A stretch of DNA of 64,000 nucleotides from Dyadobacter beijingensis DSM 21582 (GTDB taxonomy: Bacteria; Bacteroidota; Bacteroidia; Cytophagales; Spirosomataceae). Position 1 is the stretch's first letter; each line of letters opens with the position of its first letter. The notes under the pieces were generated by a model. That model did no database searches. It saw only the letters and a list, made by a program, of their open reading frames with translations, and had not been told where the DNA came from. The stretch spans positions 992,001 through 1,056,000 of the forward strand of contig NZ_KB907789.1 in the NCBI RefSeq assembly GCF_000382205.1. Direction: 5' to 3'. Positions 31,469-40,555 of this stretch are shown one piece after another. The position numbers and the translations under genes were made by a program.

Positions 31469-32740
31469 ATGAATGTAGATCAATTGAAAAGTTACCGCGA
31501 CGAAATCCGCCAGCATTTGACGACCGAACTACTCCCTTTCTGGGAAAATCGCGCTGTGGACAAGGAAAACGGCGGTTTTATCACCCATTTCGACAATGCA
31601 GGCAACGATTCCGGCGAGGACGAAAAGTCGCTGATCGCGCAGACCCGCACCGTATACACCTTCTCTTCCGCGCACCGGGCGGGTTATGGCGAGGGCCGGT
31701 ATGCCGACATTGCGCGCCACGGGGTGGATTTTCTGATCAACAAAATGTGGGATAACGAGCACGGCGGTTTCTACTGGCTGATGGACCGTAAAGGCAACGT
31801 CAAAATCGATGAAAAGATCGTCTATGGCCACAGTTTCGCCATTTACAGCCTTGCGGAATACACACTCGCCACGGGCGACCCGCGCGGTCTCGAATACGCG
31901 GAAAAGGTTTTTGATTTACTACAAAAACACGGCGCGGACACCTACTACGGCGGTTACTTCGAAATGTTCCACCGAAACTGGGACCTTAAAGGCCCGGGCG
32001 CTGCCGGCGGCGACCGCAAGACGCTCGATGCGCATATGCACCTCATGGAAGCATTCACGACACTATATGAAGCATCGGGCAAGCAGGTGCATCGCCGCAA
32101 GCTCATTGAGATTATCCGCTTGCTGATTAATAAGATCATGCACCCGCAGTACAAAACGGGCATTCCGCAATTTTGGGAAGACTGGACGGTGGCACCGCAG
32201 ATCAAATTCGACATTATCTGGGGATGGGACCGCTTCACGGCCGACGGCGTCAAAAGCGCCGCCGAGGACAATACCAGCTATGGCCATAATGTGGAGTTTG
32301 CATGGCTGCTTATGCATGCGCTCGACATCGCGGGCATTCCCTACGATGAGTACCACGACCAGCTGAAAGCTTCCTACGACCACGCCGTGGCGTACGGCAT
32401 CGACTGGGAGTTCGGAGGTGTGTATGTGGAAGGATCGCACGCAGGTGAGGTGTACGACCGCGAGAAGGAATTCTGGCAGCAGGCGGAGGTGATCATCGGG
32501 ATGCTGGATGCTTACCGGGTGTATGGCGATGAGAAGTACCTCAAAGCTTACGATGCCACGCACCGCTTTGTTTTTGATAAAATGATCCACCATTCCGTGG
32601 GCGAGTGGCTGCCGTTGCTGACCCGCCAGGGCGAGCCGATCTGGAAGCACATGAGCCATTCGTGGAAGGTCAATTACCATTCGGTGCGCTCGATGGTGCA
32701 GGGTATCGTGCGTTTGAACAAGCTGATCGACCGTGGCTGA
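31469..32740 (+). CDS. AGE-family epimerase, cellobiose 2-epimerase-like
   Basis: 423 residues, an (alpha/alpha)6-barrel sugar epimerase. Motifs of the N-acylglucosamine/cellobiose 2-epimerase family: LIAQTRTVYTFSSAHRAG, YGHSFAIYSLAEYTLATGD, TLDAHMHLMEAFTTLYEASG, TSYGHNVEFAWLL, EFWQQAEVIIGMLDAY and SWKVNYHSVRSM near the C-terminus. The His residues in HMHLME, YGHNVE and SHSWKVNYH correspond to those used in catalysis. The family interconverts glucose and mannose at the reducing end of disaccharides. No mannan-degradation genes lie beside it, so the substrate is uncertain; a free-sugar epimerase is possible. Confidence 0.86.
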   Translation: MNVDQLKSYRDEIRQHLTTELLPFWENRAVDKENGGFITHFDNAGNDSGEDEKSLIAQTRTVYTFSSAHRAGYGEGRYADIARHGVDFLINKMWDNEHGGFYWLMDRKGNVKIDEKIVYGHSFAIYSLAEYTLATGDPRGLEYAEKVFDLLQKHGADTYYGGYFEMFHRNWDLKGPGAAGGDRKTLDAHMHLMEAFTTLYEASGKQVHRRKLIEIIRLLINKIMHPQYKTGIPQFWEDWTVAPQIKFDIIWGWDRFTADGVKSAAEDNTSYGHNVEFAWLLMHALDIAGIPYDEYHDQLKASYDHAVAYGIDWEFGGVYVEGSHAGEVYDREKEFWQQAEVIIGMLDAYRVYGDEKYLKAYDATHRFVFDKMIHHSVGEWLPLLTRQGEPIWKHMSHSWKVNYHSVRSMVQGIVRLNKLIDRG

Positions 32741-32918
32741 TTTCGCGGCCGAACCGGAATGATACGTCGCAAGAATTTGGACGTTTCGTGTAAATTTTTG
32801 CTCATTAACATGGCCTGAATCGCCTAAAAAGGGGCGTATGGCAATGGAATGGTTCTTGAAACAAGTTATTCAACAAGCGTCGGCAACGGCGCTATTACAA
32901 ACTCAAAACCACACAATC

Positions 32919-33116
32919 ATGAGCTCATTCACACAACAAGTAAAAGGCAACTGGAACGAAATCAAAGGAAAGTTCAAGCAACAATACGCTGACTTGACCG
33001 ACGACGACCTGCTTTATGAAGAAGGAAAAGAAGATGAACTTCTTGGAAAGATTCAGAAGAAGATCGGTAAAACCAGAGAGGAAGTAGAACAGGAGGTAAA
33101 TAGCTGGTCAAACTAG
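32919..33116 (+). CDS. CsbD-family stress protein
   Basis: 65 residues from ATG 32919; the frame extends upstream to 32838, but those residues lack family similarity. The sequence FTQQVKGNWNEIKGKFKQQYADLTDDDLLYEEGKEDELLGKIQKKIGKTREEVE is a standard CsbD protein: small, hydrophilic, highly charged. Family members rise under general stress in many bacteria; the molecular role is unknown. Single gene with a strong terminator. Confidence 0.93.
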   Translation: MSSFTQQVKGNWNEIKGKFKQQYADLTDDDLLYEEGKEDELLGKIQKKIGKTREEVEQEVNSWSN

Positions 33117-33136
33117 ATCTGAAAACAGGTCGATAT

Positions 33137-33171
33137 AAAGCCCCGGAGCCATTGGTGCCGGGGCTTTTTTT
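33137..33171 (+). terminator. Intrinsic terminator of the CsbD gene
   Basis: Stem AAAGCCCCGG (33137-33146) / CCGGGGCTTT (33158-33167) with an 11-nt loop, followed by a T-run. It lies 21 bp after the CsbD stop. Confidence 0.93.
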
Positions 33172-33243
33172 GTAGTAATCAGCCACCGGGAAGCGCTTTT
33201 AACCTATATTCCCGAAACAATAATCCTAAATCCGCATTCAGCA

Positions 33244-34233
33244 ATGAATCCTAATGAAATACCTGTCGGCATTGTCGGCCTTGGTTTAATGGGTTGCAGT
33301 ATTGTGACCTGCCTGCTCATTGCCGGTCACCCGGTAGCGGCGATTGCGCCCGTCCCGGCCGACCTCGACCATGCCGAACGCCGCATCCGAGAGCATTTAC
33401 AGAATGCCTGGCAAAACGGTATCATCGACAACGAGCCCGAATATTACCTGCGCCGGCTGATCATCAGCGAAGATTATTCGGTACTGCACCCCTGCAAGCT
33501 GGTGAATGAATGCACGATCGAAAACGTCGATATTAAAAATGCCGTGTACCGCAAGATCGAGCAGGAAATTTCGGCCGACGCCTTGCTGACCAGCAACACC
33601 TCGGCGATTCCGATCAGCCAGCTGCAAAAGCTCACACAGCACCCCGAACGCTTCCTCGGCCTGCACTGGACCGAACCTGCGCACACGACCCGGTTCCTGG
33701 AAATCATCTGCGGCGACGATACGGACATTCAAAAGGGCGAATATTTGTACGAATTATCGCATTTGTGGGGCAAGGAGCCTATTCTCGTCCGGAAAGACAT
33801 TGCGGGCTTCATCACCAACCGCCTCATGTATGCGATGTACCGCGAGGCCATCAGCCTGGTAGAGAACGGTTATGCCACGATCGAGGACGTGGACCGCTCG
33901 TGCCGCAACAATGCAGGCTATTTCATGACGTTCGTGGGCGTATTCCGCTGGATGGACCTCACCGGCGTGCCGGCATACCACACCGTGATGAAAAACCTGC
34001 TTCCTACCCTCAACAACAGCACCGAAATTCCCGAGCTGATCGACAAGGTCGTGCGGGAAGGCGGCAAGGGCGTACTCAACTCTCACGGTTTCTACGAATA
34101 CGAGCCGGGCGAAGCGGAAGTTTGGGAGGAAACATTCAAGGAATTCACCTACGACATTCGCGAGCTGGCACTGAAATACCCGGGGGATATTGTAAAACGG
34201 CGGCTGGCAGAAAAGAAAAATCAGGAGTCATGA
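33244..34233 (+). CDS. 3-hydroxyacyl-CoA dehydrogenase-family NAD-dependent oxidoreductase
   Basis: 329 residues. The N-terminal Rossmann fold begins GIVGLGLMG (about 9-17). The region LTSNTSAIPISQL, the putative catalytic His in LGLHWTEPAHTTRFLEI, and the C-terminal 3HCDH helical domain (ITNRLMYAMYREAISLVENGYATIEDVDRSCRNNAGY) fit the short 3HCDH/lambda-crystallin group. The usual HFFNP reads HWTEP, so the substrate may differ from straight-chain 3-hydroxyacyl-CoA. No beta-oxidation partner is nearby. Reaction: NAD-linked oxidation of a 3-hydroxy acid or its CoA ester, inferred from family. Confidence 0.85.
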   Translation: MNPNEIPVGIVGLGLMGCSIVTCLLIAGHPVAAIAPVPADLDHAERRIREHLQNAWQNGIIDNEPEYYLRRLIISEDYSVLHPCKLVNECTIENVDIKNAVYRKIEQEISADALLTSNTSAIPISQLQKLTQHPERFLGLHWTEPAHTTRFLEIICGDDTDIQKGEYLYELSHLWGKEPILVRKDIAGFITNRLMYAMYREAISLVENGYATIEDVDRSCRNNAGYFMTFVGVFRWMDLTGVPAYHTVMKNLLPTLNNSTEIPELIDKVVREGGKGVLNSHGFYEYEPGEAEVWEETFKEFTYDIRELALKYPGDIVKRRLAEKKNQES

Positions 34234-34349
34234 TTGTCCCAGCCCATCGCTTCGCGGAACGCTTCACAGGACATTGTATCACCTGTATCAAGTTCTTCCG
34301 TGGTTTGCAGCAATGCCCGGTCTTCAAGTTCAAGATTTTCAATATTCAC
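34221..34349 (-). pseudogene. Possible remnant or very small acidic protein
   Basis: In the gap between two convergent genes the minus strand carries 42 codons from GTG 34349 to TGA at 34221, overlapping the 3HCDH gene end by 13 bp. The peptide MNIENLELEDRALLQTTEELDTGD and then MSCEAFREAMGWDNHDS looks protein-like and resembles the C-terminal end of small antitoxin-type proteins (acidic helix, then EAF-x-AMGW). There is no ATG start and no toxin gene. It may be the tail of a decayed gene, or chance. Confidence 0.25.
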
Positions 34350-34357
34350 ATTCCATC

Positions 34358-35617
34358 CTAATTCACTTTACCGTCCTGCAAAAACATCGTTGTCCCCGAC
34401 ACACCGTCGCTATCCTTCAAATAGATGAATGCGTACTTGAAACCTTCTTTCGGGACGGGGTAGGTAATGGACTGGATGTCGGGATGGTAAGTGGCGGGAT
34501 GGTGCTGCCATACACGATGCTCGTTGTCGGACGTCGTGTCGTTGGTGTAATAGAATTCGGCGGAGGCCAGTTGCTTTCCGGCGACGGGTTTGAGCACCGC
34601 TACGACCTGATTATCCCTGACCGTGACAGCCGAAAATGAGAGGAATGGCCTCGGATTACCATTCAATGCGCCGTCAAAAAAGGTGCGGATCTCAACGGGC
34701 GCCCAGCCGTCCTTGTGGCTATGCGGCATGTCCGGGATAATGCAGACCTGCTTATTATCGGCGAGGTCGCAGGTCTTTTTGTAAGGCCCTACATTATAGT
34801 GCTTGTCCTTATTGCCATTGATAAAATACATAAACGGCTTGGCATAACGCAAGTATGAGGCAGGATCGAAATGCCTGATCCACAACTTTCTGCCATTAAA
34901 ACTCAGCGCATTGAGCGGCTCCTTGAAAACGTCGGATTCGATGTAGTACGCGCAGCCGTACACCGGCGCGGCGGCGATGAAGCGGTTATCAAGGCTGGCG
35001 ACGATACAGGTAAGATACCCGCCCCAGCTGATGCCCGTCACCCCCGTCCTGATGGGGTCGATTTCGGGAAAGCTGAGCAGCAGGGAATGCGCCAGGATGG
35101 AGCTCGCTACGGCATGGTAGCTCCATACGTCGCGCAGGTTCCCTTGTTCGATTTTCTGAAATTTGTTATCGTTGGACTGCTCCGGGCCGGGATGTGCTAC
35201 TTTTTGTCCATCGGGACCATTGCCTGACAAATCCATCGCAATGGCCGCATAACCCTCCCTGGCCCATTTCTCCACCCATTCGCGGAATGCCTTGCCGCCG
35301 CCGCCGTGGATGAGCACGAGGCCGGGGAATTTCTGCTTACCTCCCGGCTTGCCTGCGATGATATCCGGGTTGGAGTAGTAAGCGAACACCTCGGTAGGCT
35401 TGCCTTCATAGTCGACGCTTTGGTACAACAATGAACGAACGGGGCCCGCCTGATCTACCCAGCGGAATTGCGGCGCGCTGCTGAGCTCTTTCAGGTCCCA
35501 CAAAAGGCTGTCGGTACGGATGTTTTTTGTATCGATCAGCCACGGCCGGCTGAACTGCGCATGGGCGGCCGACGCCAGCAATAGCAGTATGGCAATGATT
35601 TTTTTCACCCTGTTCAT
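34358..35617 (-). CDS. Secreted alpha/beta hydrolase, acetylxylan-esterase-like
   Basis: About 419 residues from ATG 35617 (MNRVKKIIAILLLLASAAHAQ); an upstream ATG at 35635 would put charged residues ahead of the signal peptide. After the signal peptide the protein shows an alpha/beta-hydrolase fold: oxyanion region LVLIHGGGGKAF, nucleophile elbow GISWGGYL (Ser), and a late His in PDMPHSHKDGWAP. This fits the acetylxylan esterase/dienelactone-hydrolase-like group found in Bacteroidota polysaccharide loci. A C-terminal beta-rich extension (about 325-419) follows the catalytic part. Substrate is probably an ester on a polysaccharide, but no xylanase is adjacent. Confidence 0.8.
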   Translation of the reverse strand: MNRVKKIIAILLLLASAAHAQFSRPWLIDTKNIRTDSLLWDLKELSSAPQFRWVDQAGPVRSLLYQSVDYEGKPTEVFAYYSNPDIIAGKPGGKQKFPGLVLIHGGGGKAFREWVEKWAREGYAAIAMDLSGNGPDGQKVAHPGPEQSNDNKFQKIEQGNLRDVWSYHAVASSILAHSLLLSFPEIDPIRTGVTGISWGGYLTCIVASLDNRFIAAAPVYGCAYYIESDVFKEPLNALSFNGRKLWIRHFDPASYLRYAKPFMYFINGNKDKHYNVGPYKKTCDLADNKQVCIIPDMPHSHKDGWAPVEIRTFFDGALNGNPRPFLSFSAVTVRDNQVVAVLKPVAGKQLASAEFYYTNDTTSDNEHRVWQHHPATYHPDIQSITYPVPKEGFKYAFIYLKDSDGVSGTTMFLQDGKVN

Positions 35618-35780
35618 TGATGTTTTGACACACAAATATTTTTCAGCAAAAAATAGCCAAAAACCCGATCATTTTAATGCAAATGGTGGTTCTTCTAAAA
35701 AGTCTTGACTAGTTTTGGACTACCCTTTGGCAGGCTGTTCCTAACCCGGAAAACGATATTTTTTCAGTAAATCTATTCCC

Positions 35781-37091
35781 ATGAACGACTTCATAGCCGC
35801 CAGATCCCAAATGGCCCTCTCCCTGGGTTTTCATATCATATTTTCCTGCATCGGCATGGTCATGCCCTTTTTTATGGCCGTCGCCCACTTTTATTATCTC
35901 AAAACCGGACAGGCCGTTTACAAAAACGTTACCAAAGCTTGGAGCAAGGGCGTTGCGATCTTTTTCGCGACCGGCGCCGTGTCGGGGACGGTACTTTCGT
36001 TTGAGCTCGGACTGCTGTGGCCGGAATTTATGAAACATGCCGGACCTATTTTCGGAATGCCGTTTTCGCTTGAAGGAACGGCATTTTTTATTGAAGCGAT
36101 CGCCCTCGGTTTTTTCCTGTACGGCTGGGACCGGTTCAATCCGTGGTTCCATTGGTTCACGGGCGTGGTCGTGGGCGTGAGCGGGCTCGCGTCGGGCATA
36201 CTGGTAGTGGCTGCCAACGCGTGGATGAACAGCCCTGCGGGTTTTGAATACCTGAACGGCCAATACCTGAACATCGACCCGATCGCGGCGATGTTCAACG
36301 AAGCCTGGTTTTCGCAGGCATTGCACATGACGATCGCGGCATTTGCAGCCACGGGCTTCGCGGTGGCGGGCGTCCACGCGCTCATGATCCTGCGCGGGAG
36401 CCATGTACTTTTCCATACCAAGTCATTCACGATCGCGGCCGTGTTCGGCTGCGTGGCGGCGCTGGTACAGCCATTGAGCGGCGACATTTCCGCCAAAGAC
36501 GTAGCCATTCGGCAACCTGCCAAACTGGCGGCCATGGAAGCACATTTCCATACCGAAAAATCGGCGTCCCTGATTGTTGGAGGTATTCCCAATGAAGAAA
36601 AAAAGCAAGTCGATTACGCCATTAAATTGCCCGGTTTTCTGAGTTTCCTCGCACACGGCGATTTTACCGCCGAGGTGACCGGCCTCGACCGCATTCCGGA
36701 GGAAAACCATCCGCCCGTCGCCATTACGCACTATGCATTTCAGATTATGGTGGGAATGGGCATGGCGATGATGCTTATTGCCGTACTTTATTTCACGGCA
36801 TTATGGAAAAAACGCAAATGGTTGCAGGAGCCGTGGCTGCTGAAACTCTTCGCCCTCGCCACGCCGCTGGGATTCATCGCCGTAGAAGCCGGCTGGACCG
36901 TGACCGAAGTAGGCCGCCAGCCGTGGATCATTTACAACATCATGCGCACCGCCGACGCCGTCACCCCTATGCCTGGCATTGCCTATTCATTCTATCTTTT
37001 CACCGCCATTTACGCCTCGCTGGCAGTCTTCGTCGTGTTTATGCTTTACCGGCAGATCAAGATGGTTGGAAGGCTTTATGATCATAATTAG
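35781..37091 (+). CDS. cydA: Cytochrome bd-type ubiquinol/menaquinol oxidase subunit I
   Basis: 436 residues, about nine membrane helices. It starts MNDFIAARSQMALSLGFHIIFSC with the haem ligand His18, and contains the quinol-site neighbourhood with the GRQPWIIYNIMRTADAVTP block near the C-terminus. The Q-loop between the helices at about 250-310 is short, as in the cyanide-insensitive (CIO) subgroup. The enzyme reduces O2 to water with quinol electrons and is favoured at low oxygen. Subunit II follows 83 bp downstream, across an octamer-repeat hairpin. Confidence 0.97.
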   Translation: MNDFIAARSQMALSLGFHIIFSCIGMVMPFFMAVAHFYYLKTGQAVYKNVTKAWSKGVAIFFATGAVSGTVLSFELGLLWPEFMKHAGPIFGMPFSLEGTAFFIEAIALGFFLYGWDRFNPWFHWFTGVVVGVSGLASGILVVAANAWMNSPAGFEYLNGQYLNIDPIAAMFNEAWFSQALHMTIAAFAATGFAVAGVHALMILRGSHVLFHTKSFTIAAVFGCVAALVQPLSGDISAKDVAIRQPAKLAAMEAHFHTEKSASLIVGGIPNEEKKQVDYAIKLPGFLSFLAHGDFTAEVTGLDRIPEENHPPVAITHYAFQIMVGMGMAMMLIAVLYFTALWKKRKWLQEPWLLKLFALATPLGFIAVEAGWTVTEVGRQPWIIYNIMRTADAVTPMPGIAYSFYLFTAIYASLAVFVVFMLYRQIKMVGRLYDHN

Positions 37092-37094
37092 TCA

Positions 37095-37169
37095 TGAATG
37101 GTCGAATGACTGAATGATTGAATATTATGAAAAATCATTCGGTCATTCCATCATTCCATCATTCAATAT
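37095..37169. repeat. Inverted tracts of GAATGaNN octamers between cydA and cydB
   Basis: Four GAATGNNN-type units at 8 bp spacing (about 37096-37127) are followed by four TCATTCNN units at 8 bp spacing (about 37135-37166). The two tracts are roughly inverted copies and can pair: gaatgactgaatgatt with aatcattcggtcattc. The hairpin lies just ahead of the cydB start at 37175 and could affect relative expression of the two subunits. It has no T-run. Confidence 0.7.
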
Positions 37170-37174
37170 TAGCT

Positions 37175-38200
37175 ATGCTATACATCGTCATCACATACCT
37201 CTGGGCGTCTATCCTGCTATATCTGCTCCTGGGCGGGGCGGATTTTGGGGCGGGGATCATCGAGCTTTTTACTTCGCAGAAGAATAAGCAGGTTACCCGC
37301 AAAACGCTGTATTCGGCCATCGGGCCTATCTGGGAAGCGAATCATATGTGGCTCATCATCGCAATCGTAATCCTGTTTGTCGGGTTTCCCGTCATTTACG
37401 CTACGATGTCCGTGAATATGCATATTCCGCTCACGGTCATGCTTATCGGCATCATCGCGCGGGGCACGGCTTTCACGTTCCGGCATTATGACGCCGTCGT
37501 CGATGATATGCAGCATCTTTACAACAGCATTTTCGCGGTTTCGAGCTTCACTACTCCGCTGTTCCTCGGCATCATCGCGGGCAGCGCCGTTTCCGGGCAT
37601 ATCGACCCCTCGGCCGCGACGTTCGTCGACGCTTACATTTTCAGCTGGCTGCATTGGTTTTCCATTACCGTTGGCCTGTTTACCGTTTCGATCTGCGGGT
37701 TCCTGGCATCGGTTTACCTGATCGGCGAAACCCAAAACGAGCAAGAGCGGCTGCGGTTCGCCCACAAGGCGCAGTTTTTCAACATCGCGGCGGTGGTCTG
37801 CGGCGCGTTGGTGTTTGCCGCGGCGTGGTTCGAGCATATCCCGCTTTTCGACTGGGTTTTCGGTAACTGGGTAGGCCGTATCGCCATTTTGTCGGCCACG
37901 GCGTCGCTGATATGGATGTGGACTTTGCTTTATCAGGGCAAAACAGGCCTTTTGCGCCCGCTGGCGGGATTTCAGGTGACGATGATTTTACTTACTACCA
38001 CTTACAAGCATTTCCCGAACATCATCATCCTGAAAGGCGGCGGCTACCTGTCCCTTACCGAGCACGCCGGCCAGGAAAAAACGATCGGGGCACTTGCCTG
38101 GGCACTTTTGCTCGGCAGTATCCTCATCCTTCCTGCCCTGTTCTACCTCATTTACAGCTTTCAGAAGAAGCCGATCGGTTACGGCAGCGAAGCGCATTGA
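37175..38200 (+). CDS. cydB: Cytochrome bd-type oxidase subunit II
   Basis: 341 residues from ATG 37175 (MLYIVITYLWASILLYLLLGGADFGAG). The frame is open from 37118, but those codons lie in the octamer repeats and are not membrane-protein-like. Family hallmarks: GGADFGAGIIEL, GPIWEANHMWLI and a run of about eight membrane helices. It dimerises with CydA in the inner membrane. It is spaced by 83 bp from cydA with no terminator, so the two are co-transcribed. Confidence 0.96.
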   Translation: MLYIVITYLWASILLYLLLGGADFGAGIIELFTSQKNKQVTRKTLYSAIGPIWEANHMWLIIAIVILFVGFPVIYATMSVNMHIPLTVMLIGIIARGTAFTFRHYDAVVDDMQHLYNSIFAVSSFTTPLFLGIIAGSAVSGHIDPSAATFVDAYIFSWLHWFSITVGLFTVSICGFLASVYLIGETQNEQERLRFAHKAQFFNIAAVVCGALVFAAAWFEHIPLFDWVFGNWVGRIAILSATASLIWMWTLLYQGKTGLLRPLAGFQVTMILLTTTYKHFPNIIILKGGGYLSLTEHAGQEKTIGALAWALLLGSILILPALFYLIYSFQKKPIGYGSEAH

Positions 38201-38381
38201 TTCCCGCGCGCTGACCCGGCTGTTTTAGCCGCTCACGTCAGACCCTGATTCCATTCAATAACCGTGTGATGCCATACGGACATTGGAATGGGCTCAGTTG
38301 TGCCCGTTATCATACTTTGTGGAAAAATCGCGGAGGTAACACCGCTATTTCAAAAGTGATTTAAACAACACTTGACCCACC

Positions 38382-39131
38382 ATGATAAAAGCACTGATCA
38401 TCGACGACGAGCCGCGCGCGCGCAATGTTTTGCACCAGTACATCACGAGTTTCATCCCCGAAATCGTTGAGGTCCGAACGGCGGGCACCGTAGAGGAAGC
38501 ACGGGGCATCCTGGAATTTTACCGGCCCGATCTCGTATTTCTCGATGTGGAAATGCCTAATCAGAATGGCTTCGATTTCCTGCAATTGCCCCATAATTCC
38601 GATTTCGACGTCATTTTCACCACCGCCTACAACCAGTACGCCATCCAGGCCATCAAATTCAGCGCCCTCGACTTCCTGCTGAAACCGATCAGTCCGGAAG
38701 ACCTGAAAACGGCCGTCAAGCGGCATTTAGACAAGCACGAAAGCTCGCGCTACCGCAAAATGCTGTTCGACAACCTCGCCCTGAACGTCGAAAAGCACGA
38801 TGTACAGGACTTTCGCCTCGCGGTACCGTCCAGCGACGGCGTTTTCTTCTTCATGATCAGTGAAATTATACGCCTCGAAGCCGACCGCAATTACACGATC
38901 ATCCACCTGATCGGCAAGCGACCGTTCATCGCCAGCAAAACACTGAAACATTTCGAGGATATGCTGGTCAAGTTCCGGTTCGTCCGCACACATAAGTCCC
39001 ACCTGGTCAATCTCGACCACATTGTCCGCATCAGCAACAACAACGAATTTATTATCCTTTCCGACGGAACGCGCATCGAGGTTTCGCGCAGGAAAAAGGA
39101 CGAGGTGCAGCGCCAGCTTAAGATCAACTGA
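38382..39131 (+). CDS. LytTR-family response regulator
   Basis: 249 residues. Receiver domain at about 1-118 with the acidic pocket IIDDEPRAR, phospho-acceptor Asp55 (LVFLDVEMPNQNG), Thr in FTTAYNQYAIQAI and Lys in LLKPIS. LytTR DNA-binding domain at about 145-249 (IIRLEADRNYTIIHL, FVRTHKSHLVNLDHI, LSDGTRIEVSRRKKDEV). Its usual partner is a LytS/YehU-type histidine kinase, absent here, so it is an orphan. The downstream FucP-like operon begins 131 bp later and might be a target, but nothing proves it. Confidence 0.94.
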   Translation: MIKALIIDDEPRARNVLHQYITSFIPEIVEVRTAGTVEEARGILEFYRPDLVFLDVEMPNQNGFDFLQLPHNSDFDVIFTTAYNQYAIQAIKFSALDFLLKPISPEDLKTAVKRHLDKHESSRYRKMLFDNLALNVEKHDVQDFRLAVPSSDGVFFFMISEIIRLEADRNYTIIHLIGKRPFIASKTLKHFEDMLVKFRFVRTHKSHLVNLDHIVRISNNNEFIILSDGTRIEVSRRKKDEVQRQLKIN

Positions 39132-39262
39132 CCGGCCCCGGCAAAACAATGTATGGGAATATTTATGGGGAGAAGCGACATTTCCCCGTAAAAAAATATA
39201 ATTCCTTTGCATTGTTTTGTTTTACTTTACAGCCGTTCCTGCATCTAATAATACTAACCTTT

Positions 39263-40516
39263 ATGACCGATCGTAAGACGCGGCTGGCTGTCATCCTCAT
39301 CACGTCACTGTTTTTCCTCTGGGGTTTCGCCCTCAACCTCAACCCGATCCTGATCCCGCATTTGAAGAAGGCCTGTCAGCTCAGCGACTTCCAATCGGCC
39401 CTCATCGACTCCGCTTCCTACATCGCCTACTTCCTCATCGCATTACCCGCCGGGCTGTTTATGAAAAAGTATGGGTATAAAGCCGGCATCGCCTTTGGAT
39501 TGCTTCTTTTTGCCACTGGCTCATTTCTATTTTACCCAGCGGCGGAAATGCGGCATTTCGGATTTTTCCTCTTTGCATTGTTCGTGATCGCCAGCGGGCT
39601 TACCATGCTCGAAACCGCCGCCAACCCGTACATTACCGTGCTCGGCGACGCGGATTCGGCCACACAGCGGCTCAATTTCGCACAGTCGTTCAATGGGTTA
39701 GCCGCATTCCTGGCGCCTGCGATGGGAGGCAGATTCATTCTTTCGGGTAAAACGCTTTCGGAGGCTGAGCATAACGCCATGACGCCCGATCAGCTGAACG
39801 CTTACCTCGATACCGAGGCCTCGTCTGTCCAGGTTCCATTCATTCTCATTGGATTGGTCGTATTGCTGGTAGCCGTTCTGATCTGGCGCACGTCACTACC
39901 GGAAATCAAAGAGGAAGAGTCGCCGGAAGCGAAAAGCGGCGGCTCGATTTGGGGCGAGAAAAATCTCATCCTGGGCACAACGGCCCAGTTTTTCTATGTC
40001 GGCGCACAAGTTTGCATCAGCAGCTTCTTTATCCGGTTTTCCGACAAAGTAGCGGGCATCGATGAAAAAACGGCAGCCTATCTCCTGGCCGGCGCGCTGG
40101 CCGCATTTATGGTCGGGCGGTTTATAGGTACCTATTTAATGCGCTTTGTGGCACCTCCGCGTTTACTTGCATTGTACAGCATTATCAACGTAGTGCTGCT
40201 GATCGTGGCGGTAATCACGAGCGGCATGTTCCCCGTGTATGCCCTCATGGGCGTCGAATTCTTCATGTCGATCATGTTCCCGACAATTTTCGCATTGAGC
40301 ATCCGCGGATTGGGAGAAAAAACCAAAATCGGTTCGTCGCTCGTGATCATGTCGATTGTCGGCGGCGCTTTTTTCCCGGTGATTATGGGGCAGGTGTCGG
40401 ATATTTCGTCCATTCAAACGGCTTACATAGTCCCGGCGGTGTGTTTCCTCGTAGTGTTATATTTCGCGATCCGCAACAGCGCCGTCAAGCACGTGACGCT
40501 GGGCACTTCGCATTAA
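39263..40516 (+). CDS. FucP-like sugar:proton symporter (MFS)
   Basis: 417 residues from ATG 39263 (MTDRKTRLAVILITSLFFLWGFALNLNPILIPHLKKA). The upstream-extended frame to 39149 is not membrane-protein-like. Twelve predicted membrane helices, with the FucP/GluP-type first helix and the block LTMLETAANPYITVLGDADSATQRLNFAQSFNGLAAFLAP. The group transports L-fucose, glucose, galactose or related sugars with protons. It is followed at 39 bp by an SDR and then a zinc dehydrogenase, suggesting a deoxysugar or aldose oxidation pathway. The sugar is inferred, not proven. Confidence 0.88.
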   Translation: MTDRKTRLAVILITSLFFLWGFALNLNPILIPHLKKACQLSDFQSALIDSASYIAYFLIALPAGLFMKKYGYKAGIAFGLLLFATGSFLFYPAAEMRHFGFFLFALFVIASGLTMLETAANPYITVLGDADSATQRLNFAQSFNGLAAFLAPAMGGRFILSGKTLSEAEHNAMTPDQLNAYLDTEASSVQVPFILIGLVVLLVAVLIWRTSLPEIKEEESPEAKSGGSIWGEKNLILGTTAQFFYVGAQVCISSFFIRFSDKVAGIDEKTAAYLLAGALAAFMVGRFIGTYLMRFVAPPRLLALYSIINVVLLIVAVITSGMFPVYALMGVEFFMSIMFPTIFALSIRGLGEKTKIGSSLVIMSIVGGAFFPVIMGQVSDISSIQTAYIVPAVCFLVVLYFAIRNSAVKHVTLGTSH

Positions 40517-40555
40517 GGCATAAGCAGTTTATTGATCAGTATTTATTCAAATAAA

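Noticed and set aside
37118..37174. N-terminal extension of cydB
   Set aside because: These codons lie in the octamer repeats; the membrane-protein N-terminus MLYIVITYLW starts at 37175.
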